DNA of 64,000 nt, taken from assembly GCF_014696675.1 (NCBI RefSeq), contig NZ_JACJQN010000021.1:20113-84112 (forward strand), given 5' to 3'. Both the position numbers and the translations under genes were made by a program. Below are positions 29,177-38,341 of the stretch, piece after piece; position 1 is the stretch's first letter, and each line of letters opens with the position of its first letter. Source of the stretch: Phormidium tenue FACHB-1052. Its GTDB lineage: Bacteria; Cyanobacteriota; Cyanobacteriia; Phormidesmidales; Phormidesmidaceae. The notes under the pieces were generated by a model. The model did not search any database and had not been told where the DNA came from. It worked only from the letters and a program-made list of their open reading frames with translations.

Positions 29177-30016
29177 ATGAGCCAAACCTATAAAGCCACT
29201 GGCATCAACCTCAAGGCCATGCCCCTAGGGGAAACCGATCGCCTGCTGACCATCCTTACCCCCGAGATCGGGCTGGTGCGGGCGGTGGCACCAGGGTCGC
29301 GCAAGCACCAATCGCGGCTGGGCGGACGCAGCGATCTCTTCGTCATTAACGAATGCTTGGTGGTGAAGGGCAAGCGGCTCGACAAGCTCATTCAGGCCGA
29401 GACTGTACGCACCTTTCCTGGGCTGAGTCGGCACCTATCCCGACTCACAGCCAGCCAGTATCTAGCGGAGGTCGTGTTACTGATGGCTCTCAGCGATTCT
29501 CCCCAGAGCGATCTGTTTCACGTCTTTGTGGAACATCTAGAACGGCTGGAAACGGCATCGTCAGGGGCAGTGCTAGCGGCCCTGTGCCACGGGTTATATC
29601 ACCTGCTGGCCCTGTCGGGGGTGGCTCCAGAGGTTCACCGATGCACCCTCAGCCGGAATGAGATTGTGCCCAATCTACTCGACCCCGCCTGGCGAGTAGA
29701 GTTTAGTTCCGAAGCGGGGGGACTGATACAGACCGACGGGGCCACCCAGCTCGGTGAGGGGCAAGGCCACTACGGTCAACCCACCAAACGCCCCCTGTTG
29801 CTCACCGCCACCGATGTCGCCTTACTCCAACAGCTCACCAAGCCAGAGATTTTATCCACCCTACCCATGGGGCTAGAGAGCCCAAGCTCCCAGACCGGAA
29901 AAACCCAGCAGCTATGGGCACGAGTCGAGCGGCTTCTGCGAGAATATACTGAGAACTACTTTGAACGTCCCATTCGGTCGGCGGCTTTGGTTGATGTCTG
30001 TTTAGCTACCCTTTAA
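29177..30016 (+). CDS. recO: DNA repair protein RecO
   Basis: RecO helps load RecA on SSB-coated DNA in the RecFOR pathway. The 279-residue product has the N-terminal OB-fold (TYKATGINLKAMPLGETDRL, ILTPEIGLVRAVAPGSRK), then the helical domain with FHVFVEHLERLE and a C-terminal segment ending RPIRSAALVDVCLATL. The zinc-finger cysteines are only partly conserved. ATG 29177 is the family start; the frame extends upstream to 29084 without homology. The MFS gene starts 47 bp downstream, so cotranscription is likely. Confidence 0.92.
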   Translation: MSQTYKATGINLKAMPLGETDRLLTILTPEIGLVRAVAPGSRKHQSRLGGRSDLFVINECLVVKGKRLDKLIQAETVRTFPGLSRHLSRLTASQYLAEVVLLMALSDSPQSDLFHVFVEHLERLETASSGAVLAALCHGLYHLLALSGVAPEVHRCTLSRNEIVPNLLDPAWRVEFSSEAGGLIQTDGATQLGEGQGHYGQPTKRPLLLTATDVALLQQLTKPEILSTLPMGLESPSSQTGKTQQLWARVERLLREYTENYFERPIRSAALVDVCLATL

Positions 30017-30063
30017 ACTGCTGGATATTGCGCCGCCCAGTGCCCAGGTTCGTTGGTTACCCC

Positions 30064-31536
30064 ATGCTCCGTGAGTTTGAAGCTAATACAGAGGCTACCA
30101 AGGCAAACCATTTGCCCCAGGCAGAGGATCGAGGGTCTGGCCATGGCACCGACCTAGGCACTGGGGCAGACTCCGCAACCCAAACCGCCACTTTGCCCGC
30201 TGCTTCTGCATCTGAGGCTACTGACCCAGAGCCTGAGAATGGGTTTCGGGCCATTTTCCGAAACCGCAATTTTTTGATTTTGTGGACAGGGCAGCTGTTT
30301 TCCCAGCTCGCCGATAAGGTCTATCTAGTGCTGATGATTGCCATCATCGCCGCCCGGTTTGATACCCCAGGGCAGAGCATCAGCGGCTGGGTGTCGGCGG
30401 TGATGATTGCCTTTACTGTACCGGCGGTGCTGTTTGGGGCGCTGGCGGGGGTGTTTGTAGACCGCTGGCGCAAGCGTCCGGTGCTGGTGTGGTCTAATCT
30501 GCTGCGCGGCGGCCTGGTGATTGCGCTGCCCTTAGGGATTTGGCTGACGGCGGGTTGGGGGCCAGTGATGGGACTGCCGGTAGCCTTTTTGCTGCTGCTG
30601 GTCGTCACGTTTTTGATCTCGACCCTGACTCAGTTTTTTGCCCCGGCAGAGCAGTCGATTATTCCCCTCATTGTGGCCGAAGGGGATTTACTCTCGGCCA
30701 ACTCGCTCTATACCACCACCATGATGGCCTCGGTAATTGTCGGTTTTGCCGTGGGGGAACCGATTTTAGCCCTGGCCGATCGCTTAATGCTGCTGCTCGG
30801 TATCGCCAACAACGGCCCGGCGATTTTGGTCGGCTTGAGCTATATGGTGGCCGGGCTGTGCCTGATGACGATGGATCCCGGAAAAGAGAATTTATCCGCT
30901 GCTCACGAAGATATATCTCAATTTTGGGCTGACATCAAAGATGGATGGCGCTATTTAGGGGAGCAGGTGCAGGTGCGGGTGGCGATTATTCAGCTGGTGC
31001 TGCTGTCGTCGGTGTTTGCGGCTCTGGCGGTGCTAGCGGTGCGTCTGGCGGAGATGATTCCGGCCATTAAGGCGTCGCAATTTGGCTTTTTGCTGGCGGC
31101 GGGTGGCCTGGGCCTGGGCCTGGGGGCCGTGCTGGTGGGAAATTTTGGGCCACGCTTTCCGAGGCGCTACCTGAGTCTGTGGGGTGCCCTGGGCATGGGG
31201 GCGTGCCTGATTGCCCTGGCCTGGACAACCCAGCAGTTGTGGGCCTCGATGGCGATTATTGCCATCCTGGGGCTGTGCGGTGCCTTCGTCGGCATACCGA
31301 TGCAGACCCTGATCCAAGAAAAAACGCCGGAATCTATGCGCGGCAAGGTGTTTGGCTTACAGAACAACATGGTCAATATTGCCCTCAGCCTGCCCCTGGC
31401 CCTGGCTAGCGTGGTAGAAGCACACCTGGGTTTGGCCAATGTTTTTGTCGGCATGGGAGCCTTGGTAGGACTAGGGGGAGTTGTAACCTGGTATATTGCC
31501 GATACGGCAATGAGAAAGACCCAGGCCCCGGGCTAG
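30064..31536 (+). CDS. Major facilitator superfamily transporter
   Basis: A 490-residue protein with about twelve membrane helices. After a disordered 60-residue cytosolic start, helix 1 begins at FLILWTGQLFSQLADKVYLV; the loop 2-3 motif DRWRKRPVLVWSNLLRG (MFS motif A form) follows. Its similarity to cyanobacterial MFS proteins of the bacilysin/tetracycline type (Lmrp-like) suggests drug or metabolite efflux, but the substrate is unknown. ATG 30064 is preferred over an upstream TTG at 30028. It follows recO by 47 bp. Confidence 0.9.
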   Translation: MLREFEANTEATKANHLPQAEDRGSGHGTDLGTGADSATQTATLPAASASEATDPEPENGFRAIFRNRNFLILWTGQLFSQLADKVYLVLMIAIIAARFDTPGQSISGWVSAVMIAFTVPAVLFGALAGVFVDRWRKRPVLVWSNLLRGGLVIALPLGIWLTAGWGPVMGLPVAFLLLLVVTFLISTLTQFFAPAEQSIIPLIVAEGDLLSANSLYTTTMMASVIVGFAVGEPILALADRLMLLLGIANNGPAILVGLSYMVAGLCLMTMDPGKENLSAAHEDISQFWADIKDGWRYLGEQVQVRVAIIQLVLLSSVFAALAVLAVRLAEMIPAIKASQFGFLLAAGGLGLGLGAVLVGNFGPRFPRRYLSLWGALGMGACLIALAWTTQQLWASMAIIAILGLCGAFVGIPMQTLIQEKTPESMRGKVFGLQNNMVNIALSLPLALASVVEAHLGLANVFVGMGALVGLGGVVTWYIADTAMRKTQAPG

Positions 31537-31634
31537 GTTTCATTTTTTTACCAAAGGCAGATCTGCGGGCTTGGCGATCGCGGCGGCATTTTGCTGGCGC
31601 TAGTTTAGGTTGTTAACGGATAACGCTGGACAGC

Positions 31635-32792
31635 ATGCACATCGCGTGGCTTGGCAAGAAATCGCCCTTTTGCGGCAACGTTACCTATGGCCGAGAGGTC
31701 ACCAACGCGTTGCTCGAACGCGGTCATCGGGTGACGTTTCTCCATTTTGCCCAGTCTCAAGATGGCCACAGCCGGGGCAGTTATGCGGAGCGATCGCAGG
31801 AAGTTCCCCTCCCCTTTCTGTTCAAATCGCAGATTCTCACCATTCCTTCTCTGAAGTCAGGAAAGCTGCTGGCCGAGGCGCTAGAGCGCATCCAGCCCGA
31901 CGTAGTGCATGCGTCGCTGACCCTATCGCCGCTCGATTTTCGACTGCCCGAGATCTGCGCCGAGCTAAATATTCCCCTGGTGGCCACCTTTCACCCCGCC
32001 TTCGATCGCCGGGTGCGCAGCATAACGTCAGGTACCCAGCACCTCACCTACCAGCTCTACGCCCCCTGTCTGGCCAACTACGATCGCGTCATCGTCTTCT
32101 CCGATCTCCAGCGCGATCTGCTGACTAAGCTTGGAGTGCCCGACGATAGGCTAGTTGTGATTCCCAACGGGGTCGATACCCGCCGCTACTCGCCGGGTCC
32201 ATCGGCGGTGAAGGCCGATCTCTACGCCCGCCAGCTGTTTGTCTACCAAGGGCGCGTTTCGCTGGAGAAGAATGTGGAGGCGCTGCTGCGGGGCTGGCGG
32301 CAGGCCGATATGGGGCCAAACTGCAAGCTGGCGATCGTCGGTAGCGGCCCCCTAGAGGCGTCGCTAAAGCGCTACTACGGCGACGAGGACGACATTATCT
32401 GGCTGGGCTACCTGGCTAACGAGCAGCGCCGTATCGACATCTTGCGGGCGGCGGATGGGTTTATTTTGCCGTCGCTGGTGGAGGGGCTGTCGCTGTCGCT
32501 GCTGGAGGCGATGGCCTGCGGTACGGCCTGCATTGCCACCGATGCCGGGGCCGATGGCGAAGTGCTGGCGGAGGGGGCGGGCATTGTGCTCGACACCCAG
32601 CGGGTATCAACTCAGCTACAAACCATTCTGCCGATTTTGCGCGACCATCCCGAAATTACTCAGCTTTTGGGGCATAAGGCCCGCGAGCGGGTGCTCCAGC
32701 GCTATACGTTGAAAGACAATATTTCAGCCTTAGAAGCTATGTATAGCCAGGTGACGGCGGAACAGCGCCTGATGTGTGGGCAGCGAGCCTAA
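31635..32792 (+). CDS. Family 4 glycosyltransferase (possibly DgdA-like)
   Basis: A 385-residue GT-B enzyme. The N-terminus MHIAWLGKKSPFCGNVTYGR has the glycine-rich acceptor-binding loop; the C-terminal half has the GT4 donor signature (VYQGRVSLEKNVEALLRGWR and SLVEGLSLSLLEAMACGTAC, the EX7E motif). This resembles the cyanobacterial DgdA family (Slr1508), which galactosylates MGDG to digalactosyldiacylglycerol, as I recall it. A search is needed before naming it. It follows the MFS gene by 98 bp and is otherwise alone. Confidence 0.85.
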   Translation: MHIAWLGKKSPFCGNVTYGREVTNALLERGHRVTFLHFAQSQDGHSRGSYAERSQEVPLPFLFKSQILTIPSLKSGKLLAEALERIQPDVVHASLTLSPLDFRLPEICAELNIPLVATFHPAFDRRVRSITSGTQHLTYQLYAPCLANYDRVIVFSDLQRDLLTKLGVPDDRLVVIPNGVDTRRYSPGPSAVKADLYARQLFVYQGRVSLEKNVEALLRGWRQADMGPNCKLAIVGSGPLEASLKRYYGDEDDIIWLGYLANEQRRIDILRAADGFILPSLVEGLSLSLLEAMACGTACIATDAGADGEVLAEGAGIVLDTQRVSTQLQTILPILRDHPEITQLLGHKARERVLQRYTLKDNISALEAMYSQVTAEQRLMCGQRA

Positions 32793-33035
32793 AGGAGAGA
32801 GTGGGTTATGGAAGGGGGGTGGGGGCGATCGCCCTACCACTTCACCCGCCGTTCACCTGTCGCTCCGCCGTAACCAGTGCCCACCCGTGGCAAGCTACTC
32901 TTTTGGGGTGAGTTACATCCATAACCGTCCTTGGCTGTCCCCTCAAAGCGACGATGCGGATGGTGCAGCATTGGTATGATGGAGTACGTCTTGATCGCTT
33001 CAACAAACCCATCATCATTACCACCAAAGTTCTAT

Positions 33036-33341
33036 CTAAAAAGAGAGCTCTGGGGTTGTAACGGCAACCCCGCCACCGTAGACGTCATAGGTGACATCCG
33101 TAGTTTGAGACACTTTGATCTGCATTCTGGCGCGTGCAACTGAGCCAGTCCCGACTGATAACTGTTTATAGTCTGAGCCGTTAAGAGTTTGTTTTTGGCT
33201 ATCGAATCCCAAAAAACCTACGCCGTAACGAACTTTGATTGAAGCACCAACAGGAAGTTTGAAAAAGGCCTTTCCATTGGCATTCCAAAAGCTTTCCACA
33301 GTTCTCCAATCTCCTGCCTCAATACGCTTGGTACGAATCAT
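33036..33341 (-). CDS. Small beta-rich hypothetical protein, 101 aa
   Basis: A 101-residue soluble protein with no signal peptide (MIRTKRIEAGDWRTVESFWN). Alternating hydrophobic strands (AFFKLPVGASIKVRYG, ARARMQIKVSQTTDVTYDVY) suggest an all-beta fold. A strong RBS, AAGGAGAA, precedes the ATG. A second small gene with the same strand and RBS style lies 240 bp upstream. I recognise no family. The pair may be a small accessory unit. Confidence 0.7.
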   Translation of the reverse strand: MIRTKRIEAGDWRTVESFWNANGKAFFKLPVGASIKVRYGVGFLGFDSQKQTLNGSDYKQLSVGTGSVARARMQIKVSQTTDVTYDVYGGGVAVTTPELSF

Positions 33342-33579
33342 GATTTCATTCTCCTTATAGTTGCGATCGAAAACTAAAGTAGCCTAGACCTCAACACCAA
33401 GATTTTTTCTCATCTGCTGCATTGCAATGGTTAACCGAGAGCATGCCACTTTTGAAAAAGAGTTTTTTACTCATAGGCTGAAACGCTTTATATGTAGACT
33501 TTCAGCCACCTCGCTGCATTAATACTCCAGTCAAGCACCTTTCAAAGTGACATGCATCCTGGTTAACTGCACCCTAATA

Positions 33580-33909
33580 TTAGGGTCTCACGTCATAGGT
33601 AAGGACGTAGTCGGCACCGTCAAGCGTGAAACTGGCGCTGGAGTTTTCTACCGGAGTATCACGAATTACAACCGTACCGAGATGATCGTTGTAGTCGGGC
33701 CAGCGTCCCAAGTCCAAATCCCATAGTTTAACCTTAGCTCGGACGGTGAACGGGAGTTCGTCGTTAATCTCGAAGACCTCGCCGTTGTTCATATTCTCTC
33801 GGTAAGTTTTGCGGCCAGCGTTGGTAAACACTTCTAGAAGGCATTCATCCGAGCCAAAGGTGTCTTCAGTTTCGTTACAGGTAAGCGATTTGATGAATAG
33901 AGACGCCAT
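33580..33909 (-). CDS. Small C2-like beta-sandwich protein, 109 aa
   Basis: From ATG 33909, preceded by AGGAGAAA, the product has 109 residues. The frame continues 40 codons upstream without sense. The stretch VRAKVKLWDLDLGRWPDYND followed by HLGTVVI reads like the calcium-binding region of a C2-type beta sandwich (strand, Asp-rich loop, DxLG turn, strand). The tail SFTLDGADYVLTYDV is another strand pair. It may bind Ca2+ and act in the cytosol or envelope. Paired with the 101-aa gene. Function is unknown. Confidence 0.7.
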   Translation of the reverse strand: MASLFIKSLTCNETEDTFGSDECLLEVFTNAGRKTYRENMNNGEVFEINDELPFTVRAKVKLWDLDLGRWPDYNDHLGTVVIRDTPVENSSASFTLDGADYVLTYDVRP

Positions 33910-34184
33910 GGTATTTCTCCTAATTTTGGCAAGGGAGTTGTTGTAATACTGAGCAGCCCTTACCAACCCACTCGATATCACAGAAACAACCGAATGCTGT
34001 GAGTTCTCAATATATAGCTCTCTAGGCATTCAACGAGTTTGAAGCTCTTCGTTGGTTCGTTTCTATATCCAATATGGAACATGCTATTCAACGGTGGTAT
34101 TACCCGTGAGGGTACTTTTGGAGTCTCTGCGATTTCACTTCACCAATGACTTAACAAGCCAACTATGTACAGAACACAGAGCCG

Positions 34185-34439
34185 ATGTTTGAATACCTTG
34201 AACTAGACGCTAGCGGTGCGTCTAGTTTGCCACCGTCTCACTCTGCGAAAGCTCAGCCCCGACCTGAGCGGGTGCACTACCGTCTCTACGGAAGTCTTGC
34301 AGGTATAGACCGCACCATCAAAATCCTCTATGCCTACGGCTACGCCGACCCCAACGACTGGAGCGACCCCATCCCCGTGCTGCCCAGCGCAGATGATTCA
34401 GACTTGATAGACCACTACGATCGCTTGCCTAAGAGCTGA
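34185..34439 (+). CDS. MFEYL family small protein, copy 1 (C-terminus altered)
   Basis: An 84-residue member of a small family with three copies in this window (also 51960-52256 and 63159-63440). The core [20 protein letters not shown], then [19 protein letters not shown], is almost identical in all. Here, after VLPSADDSD, the tail reads [11 protein letters not shown] and runs 25 bases into the convergent uvrB gene, instead of the family tail MVILTKT(L/I)L. So the 3' end has been replaced, probably by recombination or deletion next to uvrB. The leader conserved before copies 2 and 3 is absent. Function is unknown. Confidence 0.65.
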   Translation: MFEYLELDASGASSLPPSHSAKAQPRPERVHYRLYGSLAGIDRTIKILYAYGYADPNDWSDPIPVLPSADDSDLIDHYDRLPKS

Positions 34440-36418
34440 TCGCGCAGCGATTTAATGCGATCGCGAAACTTAGCCGCTTCCTCAAAGTCGAGGTTCTTGG
34501 CGGCCTCTTTCATCTGCTTCTCAAACTGGCTAATCAGTTCAGGAATTTCTTCCAGGGGCAGCTCTTCTTTGTGCTCGTAGACCTCTTCAAGCTCGTGGGC
34601 ACTGAGTCGGCGAGAGACTTCTAGAAACGACAGAATCGAGTTGCTGTTGCGGCGAATAATTGAGGTGGGCGTAATGCCATGGGCCTCGTTATAGGCGGTT
34701 TGGATGGCGCGGCGACGTTCGGTTTCGCTGATCGCCTTGGCCATGCTGTCGGTGAGGTTATCGCCGTAGAGAATTGCCTGACCGCTAATGTGGCGGGCGG
34801 CGCGACCAATGGTTTGAATCAGCGATCGCTCGGCCCGCAGAAACCCTTCCTTATCGGCATCTAAAATTGCCACGAGGGAAACTTCCGGTAAATCCAACCC
34901 TTCCCGCAGCAGGTTGACCCCCACCAGCACGTCGTAGAGCCCTTCCCGCAGGTCTTGGATGATCTCAATCCGCTCGATGGAGTGGATCTCGGAGTGCAGG
35001 TAGCGCACGCGAATGCCGTGCTCGTCGAAGTAGTCGGTCAGGTCTTCGGCCATGCGCTTGGTCAAAGTGGTGATCAGCACCCGCTCTTGCCGCGCCGCCC
35101 GCTCCTTGATTTCGCCCAGCAGGTCATCAACCTGGCCTTCGGTGGGGCGCACAAAGATCTCTGGGTCGAGCACCCCGGTGGGGCGAATGATCTGCTCGAC
35201 CACCTTATTTTGGGAAATCTCCATTTCCCAGTTGCCGGGGGTAGCGGAGACAAAGATGCACTGGTTCACCTTCTCCCAAAATTCTTCGGCTTTGAGGGGG
35301 CGGTTATCGGCGGCGCTGGGCAGGCGAAAGCCGTGGTCGATCAGCACCATCTTGCGGCTGCGATCGCCGTTGTACATGCCGTGAATCTGCGGAATGGTGA
35401 CGTGGGACTCGTCAATCACCAGCAGCCAGTCTTTGGGGAAGTAGTCGAGCAGACACTCGGGCGGTGACCCCGCCTGGCGACCGGCTAGGTGGCGGGCGTA
35501 GTTTTCCACCCCGTTGCAGTAGCCCACCTCGCGGATCATCTCCAAGTCGTAGCGGGTGCGCTGCTCTAGCCGCTGGGCCTCCAGTAACTTCCCCTCCTTC
35601 TCTAGCTCCGCCAAACGCTCTAGCAGCTCATCTTTAATCGCCTGGCAGGCTTCTTCGATGCGATCGTCCGGGGTGACAAAGTGCTTGGCCGGGTAGATGC
35701 TGATGCCTTCCATGCTTTGCAGAGTGGCTCCGGTGATCGGGTCAACGTAGCGCACGGCGTCGATCTCGTCGCCAAAGAACTCGATGCGGATGATGCGGTC
35801 TTCGTAGGCGGGGCCGATCTCCAGCACGTCGCCCTTGACGCGAAACTTGCCCCGGCCCAGGTCTAAATCGTTGCGCTCGTACTGAATCGAGGCCAGGTCG
35901 CGCAGCACCTGGCGCTGGTTGACCTCCATGCCCACGTGCAGCGGAATCGAGGCTCTCAGGTATTCTGACGGAATCCCTAGACCGTAGATGCAGCTGATCG
36001 AGGCGACCACAATCACATCTTTGCGCTCAAACAAAGAGCGGGTGGCCGAGTGCCGGAGCATGTCGATCTCGTCGTTGATCGAGGCGGTCTTGGCGATGTA
36101 AGTGTCGGTGGTGGGAATGTAAGCCTCGGGCTGGTAGTAGTCGTAATAGCTAATAAAATATTCGACGGCGTTGTCGGGGAAAAACTCGCGCAGCTCGTTG
36201 CAGAGCTGGGCGGCGAGGGTTTTGTTGTGGGCCAGCACCAGGGCGGGTTTGCCAATGTTGTCGATGACGCGGGCGATGGTGTGGGTTTTGCCCGTGCCCG
36301 TGGCCCCCAGCAGAGTTTGGTACTTGGTCTTGTCTTGCAAAAACTGGGTCAGGCCTGCGATCGCCTTGGGTTGGTCTCCAGCAGGTTCAAAGGGAGCCTG
36401 AATGTTAAAGTCGCCCAT
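34415..36418 (-). CDS. uvrB: UvrABC system protein B
   Basis: The damage-recognition helicase-like subunit of nucleotide excision repair. 667 residues, normal length. Walker A GATGTGKT at 39-46, the beta-hairpin region [12 protein letters not shown] that inserts between strands, helicase motifs DESHVT and the HATPEIHSI-like VSATPGNWE, motif [12 protein letters not shown], and the C-terminal UVR motif [20 protein letters not shown] that binds UvrC. ATG 36418 is the family start. It overlaps copy 1 of the MFEYL family by 25 bases at the stop. Confidence 0.97.
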   Translation of the reverse strand: MGDFNIQAPFEPAGDQPKAIAGLTQFLQDKTKYQTLLGATGTGKTHTIARVIDNIGKPALVLAHNKTLAAQLCNELREFFPDNAVEYFISYYDYYQPEAYIPTTDTYIAKTASINDEIDMLRHSATRSLFERKDVIVVASISCIYGLGIPSEYLRASIPLHVGMEVNQRQVLRDLASIQYERNDLDLGRGKFRVKGDVLEIGPAYEDRIIRIEFFGDEIDAVRYVDPITGATLQSMEGISIYPAKHFVTPDDRIEEACQAIKDELLERLAELEKEGKLLEAQRLEQRTRYDLEMIREVGYCNGVENYARHLAGRQAGSPPECLLDYFPKDWLLVIDESHVTIPQIHGMYNGDRSRKMVLIDHGFRLPSAADNRPLKAEEFWEKVNQCIFVSATPGNWEMEISQNKVVEQIIRPTGVLDPEIFVRPTEGQVDDLLGEIKERAARQERVLITTLTKRMAEDLTDYFDEHGIRVRYLHSEIHSIERIEIIQDLREGLYDVLVGVNLLREGLDLPEVSLVAILDADKEGFLRAERSLIQTIGRAARHISGQAILYGDNLTDSMAKAISETERRRAIQTAYNEAHGITPTSIIRRNSNSILSFLEVSRRLSAHELEEVYEHKEELPLEEIPELISQFEKQMKEAAKNLDFEEAAKFRDRIKSLRDQLLGKRS

Positions 36419-36489
36419 AGGTCAGCAATCGGTACAAAGACACTACTACGCTTTTTCAATAATGACCGATCTCAAAGGAATTGGTGAAA

Positions 36490-36722
36490 CCAACGAGGGT
36501 GTCTGTCCGAATCTCACCCTAAGGGGGCGGGGATGCCTATGGGTTGAGCTGCACGGTGGTACCGTCGCCGTTAAAAGCTCCGCGATCGCGCTGACCGCCT
36601 ACGCTGGAGAGTTCGACCACCAGCAGGCGATCGCGGCTGGGTTTCAAACGCACATGACCAAGCCTGTCGAGCCAGACCAGCTAATCGAGGCGATCGCCGC
36701 CTTAGTGCAGCCAAACCCTTAG
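36490..36722 (+). pseudogene. Remnant of a hybrid sensor kinase (ATPase G-box joined to receiver tail)
   Basis: In one short frame (36402-36722) the residues [13 protein letters not shown] look like the end of a histidine-kinase ATPase domain ([11 protein letters not shown]). They run straight into [20 protein letters not shown] and the [17 protein letters not shown] end of a receiver domain, including its conserved Lys. The receiver start with the phospho-Asp is missing, as are dimerisation and sensor parts. This is a deletion remnant; it has no convincing start signal. Confidence 0.7.
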
Positions 36723-36779
36723 CTCTATTGGGTAAAGGTTTGACGCCGTGTCTTTTGACAAAATCTTGGCTGGCAAGGC

Positions 36780-38264
36780 ATGTTAGCCAGACCCTTTGCT
36801 TTGGGCAAAAACACTGGCATGAAACCATCTAACCTGGCTGTAGGTCAACCCTCGGCCACCCGATCGCCTGGGAATCGCTGTTATCGCACGGTCTGGCGCT
36901 GGCACTTCTACGCCGGGCTATTTGTGATTCCCTTCATGGTGATTCTGGCCGCGACGGGCATTATTTACCTCTTTAAGCCCCAGCTAGATGTGGCTATGTA
37001 TCACGACCGCATGGTTGTGCAGCCTAGTTCTACTACTACTTCTTACATCGAGCAGATACAGGCCGTTGAAAGGGCCTATCCCGCAGCCGTGGTTACTCAG
37101 GTGACGCCGCCCGTAGCCACCAATCGCAGTACTGAGGTGCTAGTAACAACGGCGAATGAGCGCAATTTGATGGTGTTCGTTGACCCTCACAGCGGAAAGG
37201 TTTTAGGCGATCGCGATGAGGACAACAATTTGCAGGCGATCGCCCGCAAGATTCACGGCGAGTTACTGATTGGCAAACTCGGCGACTATTTAGTTGAGCT
37301 AGCCGCCTGTTGGGGTTTAGTGCTGCTGATCACAGGGCTGTATTTATGGTGGCCGCGCCAACAATTCGCTGTTTTGGGCACCTTAATTCCGCGCCTCTGG
37401 AGCCAAAACAAACGGATATTTTGGCGAGACTTGCATGCTGTACCGGGGTTTTATGGCGTTCTTCTCATTGGTTTTTTGATTCTGACCGGCTTACCCTGGA
37501 CGGGTTTTTGGGGAGAGACCTTTGCCCAAGTGTCGAGTCAGTTCCCGGCTCAAATGTGGGACGACATTCCTCAGTCTGCTGTGTTGACAGGCTCACTCAA
37601 CCAGCGAGGTCAGGTGGTGCCCTGGGCCGTAGAACAGCTACCCATACCTCGATCCGCTCCTTCGGGCCAAACCGATCACTCGGGTCACCACGGCGAGTCG
37701 GCACCGACCCAGCCTGGTCTGGCCTCTGGCACCCCCGTTAGCCTGGACGCTGTGATCGCCCTAGCGCAAGCTAAAGGTGCTCCCCCCGGCTTTAATGTGA
37801 CGTTGCCAGCAGACGAGACCGGGGTGTTTACCATTTCGGCCTTTCCTCCCGACCCCACCCAGGAGGTGACTCTGCATGTTGATCAGTACAGCGGTACCGT
37901 GCTGGCCGATGTGCGCTGGAAAGATTATGGTCTGGTTCCTAAAGCCGTGGAGATGGGAACGGCCATTCACATGGGGAGATATTTTGGGTTCGCCAATCAG
38001 TTGCTCATGCTGGTGGCGGCGTTGATCGTGATACTGCTCGCCATCACCGGAGTTGCCATGTGGTGGCAGCGCCGCCCCCAGGGGACTGGGCTAATCGGCG
38101 CTCCTGCCCTGCCCGCCTATGTACAGAACTGGCGTATCCCATTGGCACTTGTTGCCGTGCTGGGGCTAGTGTTTCCCCTGGTTGGTCTTTCCCTGGTCGT
38201 TGTGCTGCTGTTGGACTACCTTGTGTTGAACCGCATTCCTGCCTTCAGACGCATCTTTAATTAA
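36780..38264 (+). CDS. PepSY-associated membrane protein (PiuB-like)
   Basis: A 494-residue protein. A first membrane helix (AGLFVIPFMVILAATGIIYLF) is followed by a periplasmic PepSY domain, then further helices (LVELAACWGLVLLITGLYLW, GFYGVLLIGFLILTGLPW), a second PepSY-like loop, and a terminal pair (LLMLVAALIVILLAITGVAMW). Histidines HGEL, HAVPGF and HMG at helix ends match the PepSY-TM family (PiuB/iron-regulated membrane protein), which is implicated in ferric reduction or siderophore use. ATG 36780 or 36819 are possible starts. Confidence 0.85.
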   Translation: MLARPFALGKNTGMKPSNLAVGQPSATRSPGNRCYRTVWRWHFYAGLFVIPFMVILAATGIIYLFKPQLDVAMYHDRMVVQPSSTTTSYIEQIQAVERAYPAAVVTQVTPPVATNRSTEVLVTTANERNLMVFVDPHSGKVLGDRDEDNNLQAIARKIHGELLIGKLGDYLVELAACWGLVLLITGLYLWWPRQQFAVLGTLIPRLWSQNKRIFWRDLHAVPGFYGVLLIGFLILTGLPWTGFWGETFAQVSSQFPAQMWDDIPQSAVLTGSLNQRGQVVPWAVEQLPIPRSAPSGQTDHSGHHGESAPTQPGLASGTPVSLDAVIALAQAKGAPPGFNVTLPADETGVFTISAFPPDPTQEVTLHVDQYSGTVLADVRWKDYGLVPKAVEMGTAIHMGRYFGFANQLLMLVAALIVILLAITGVAMWWQRRPQGTGLIGAPALPAYVQNWRIPLALVAVLGLVFPLVGLSLVVVLLLDYLVLNRIPAFRRIFN

Positions 38265-38341
38265 GTGTGATTGATCATGCTTAGACAGCCAAACTAAGGC
38301 CTGTATAATCGGCGCATCTTTGTCCTCTGCGGATAAGTCCT

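Noticed and set aside
34031..34054. CAACGA...TCGTTG hairpin upstream of MFEYL copy 1 as a leader structure
   Set aside because: Short stem, not shared with the leaders of copies 2 and 3.
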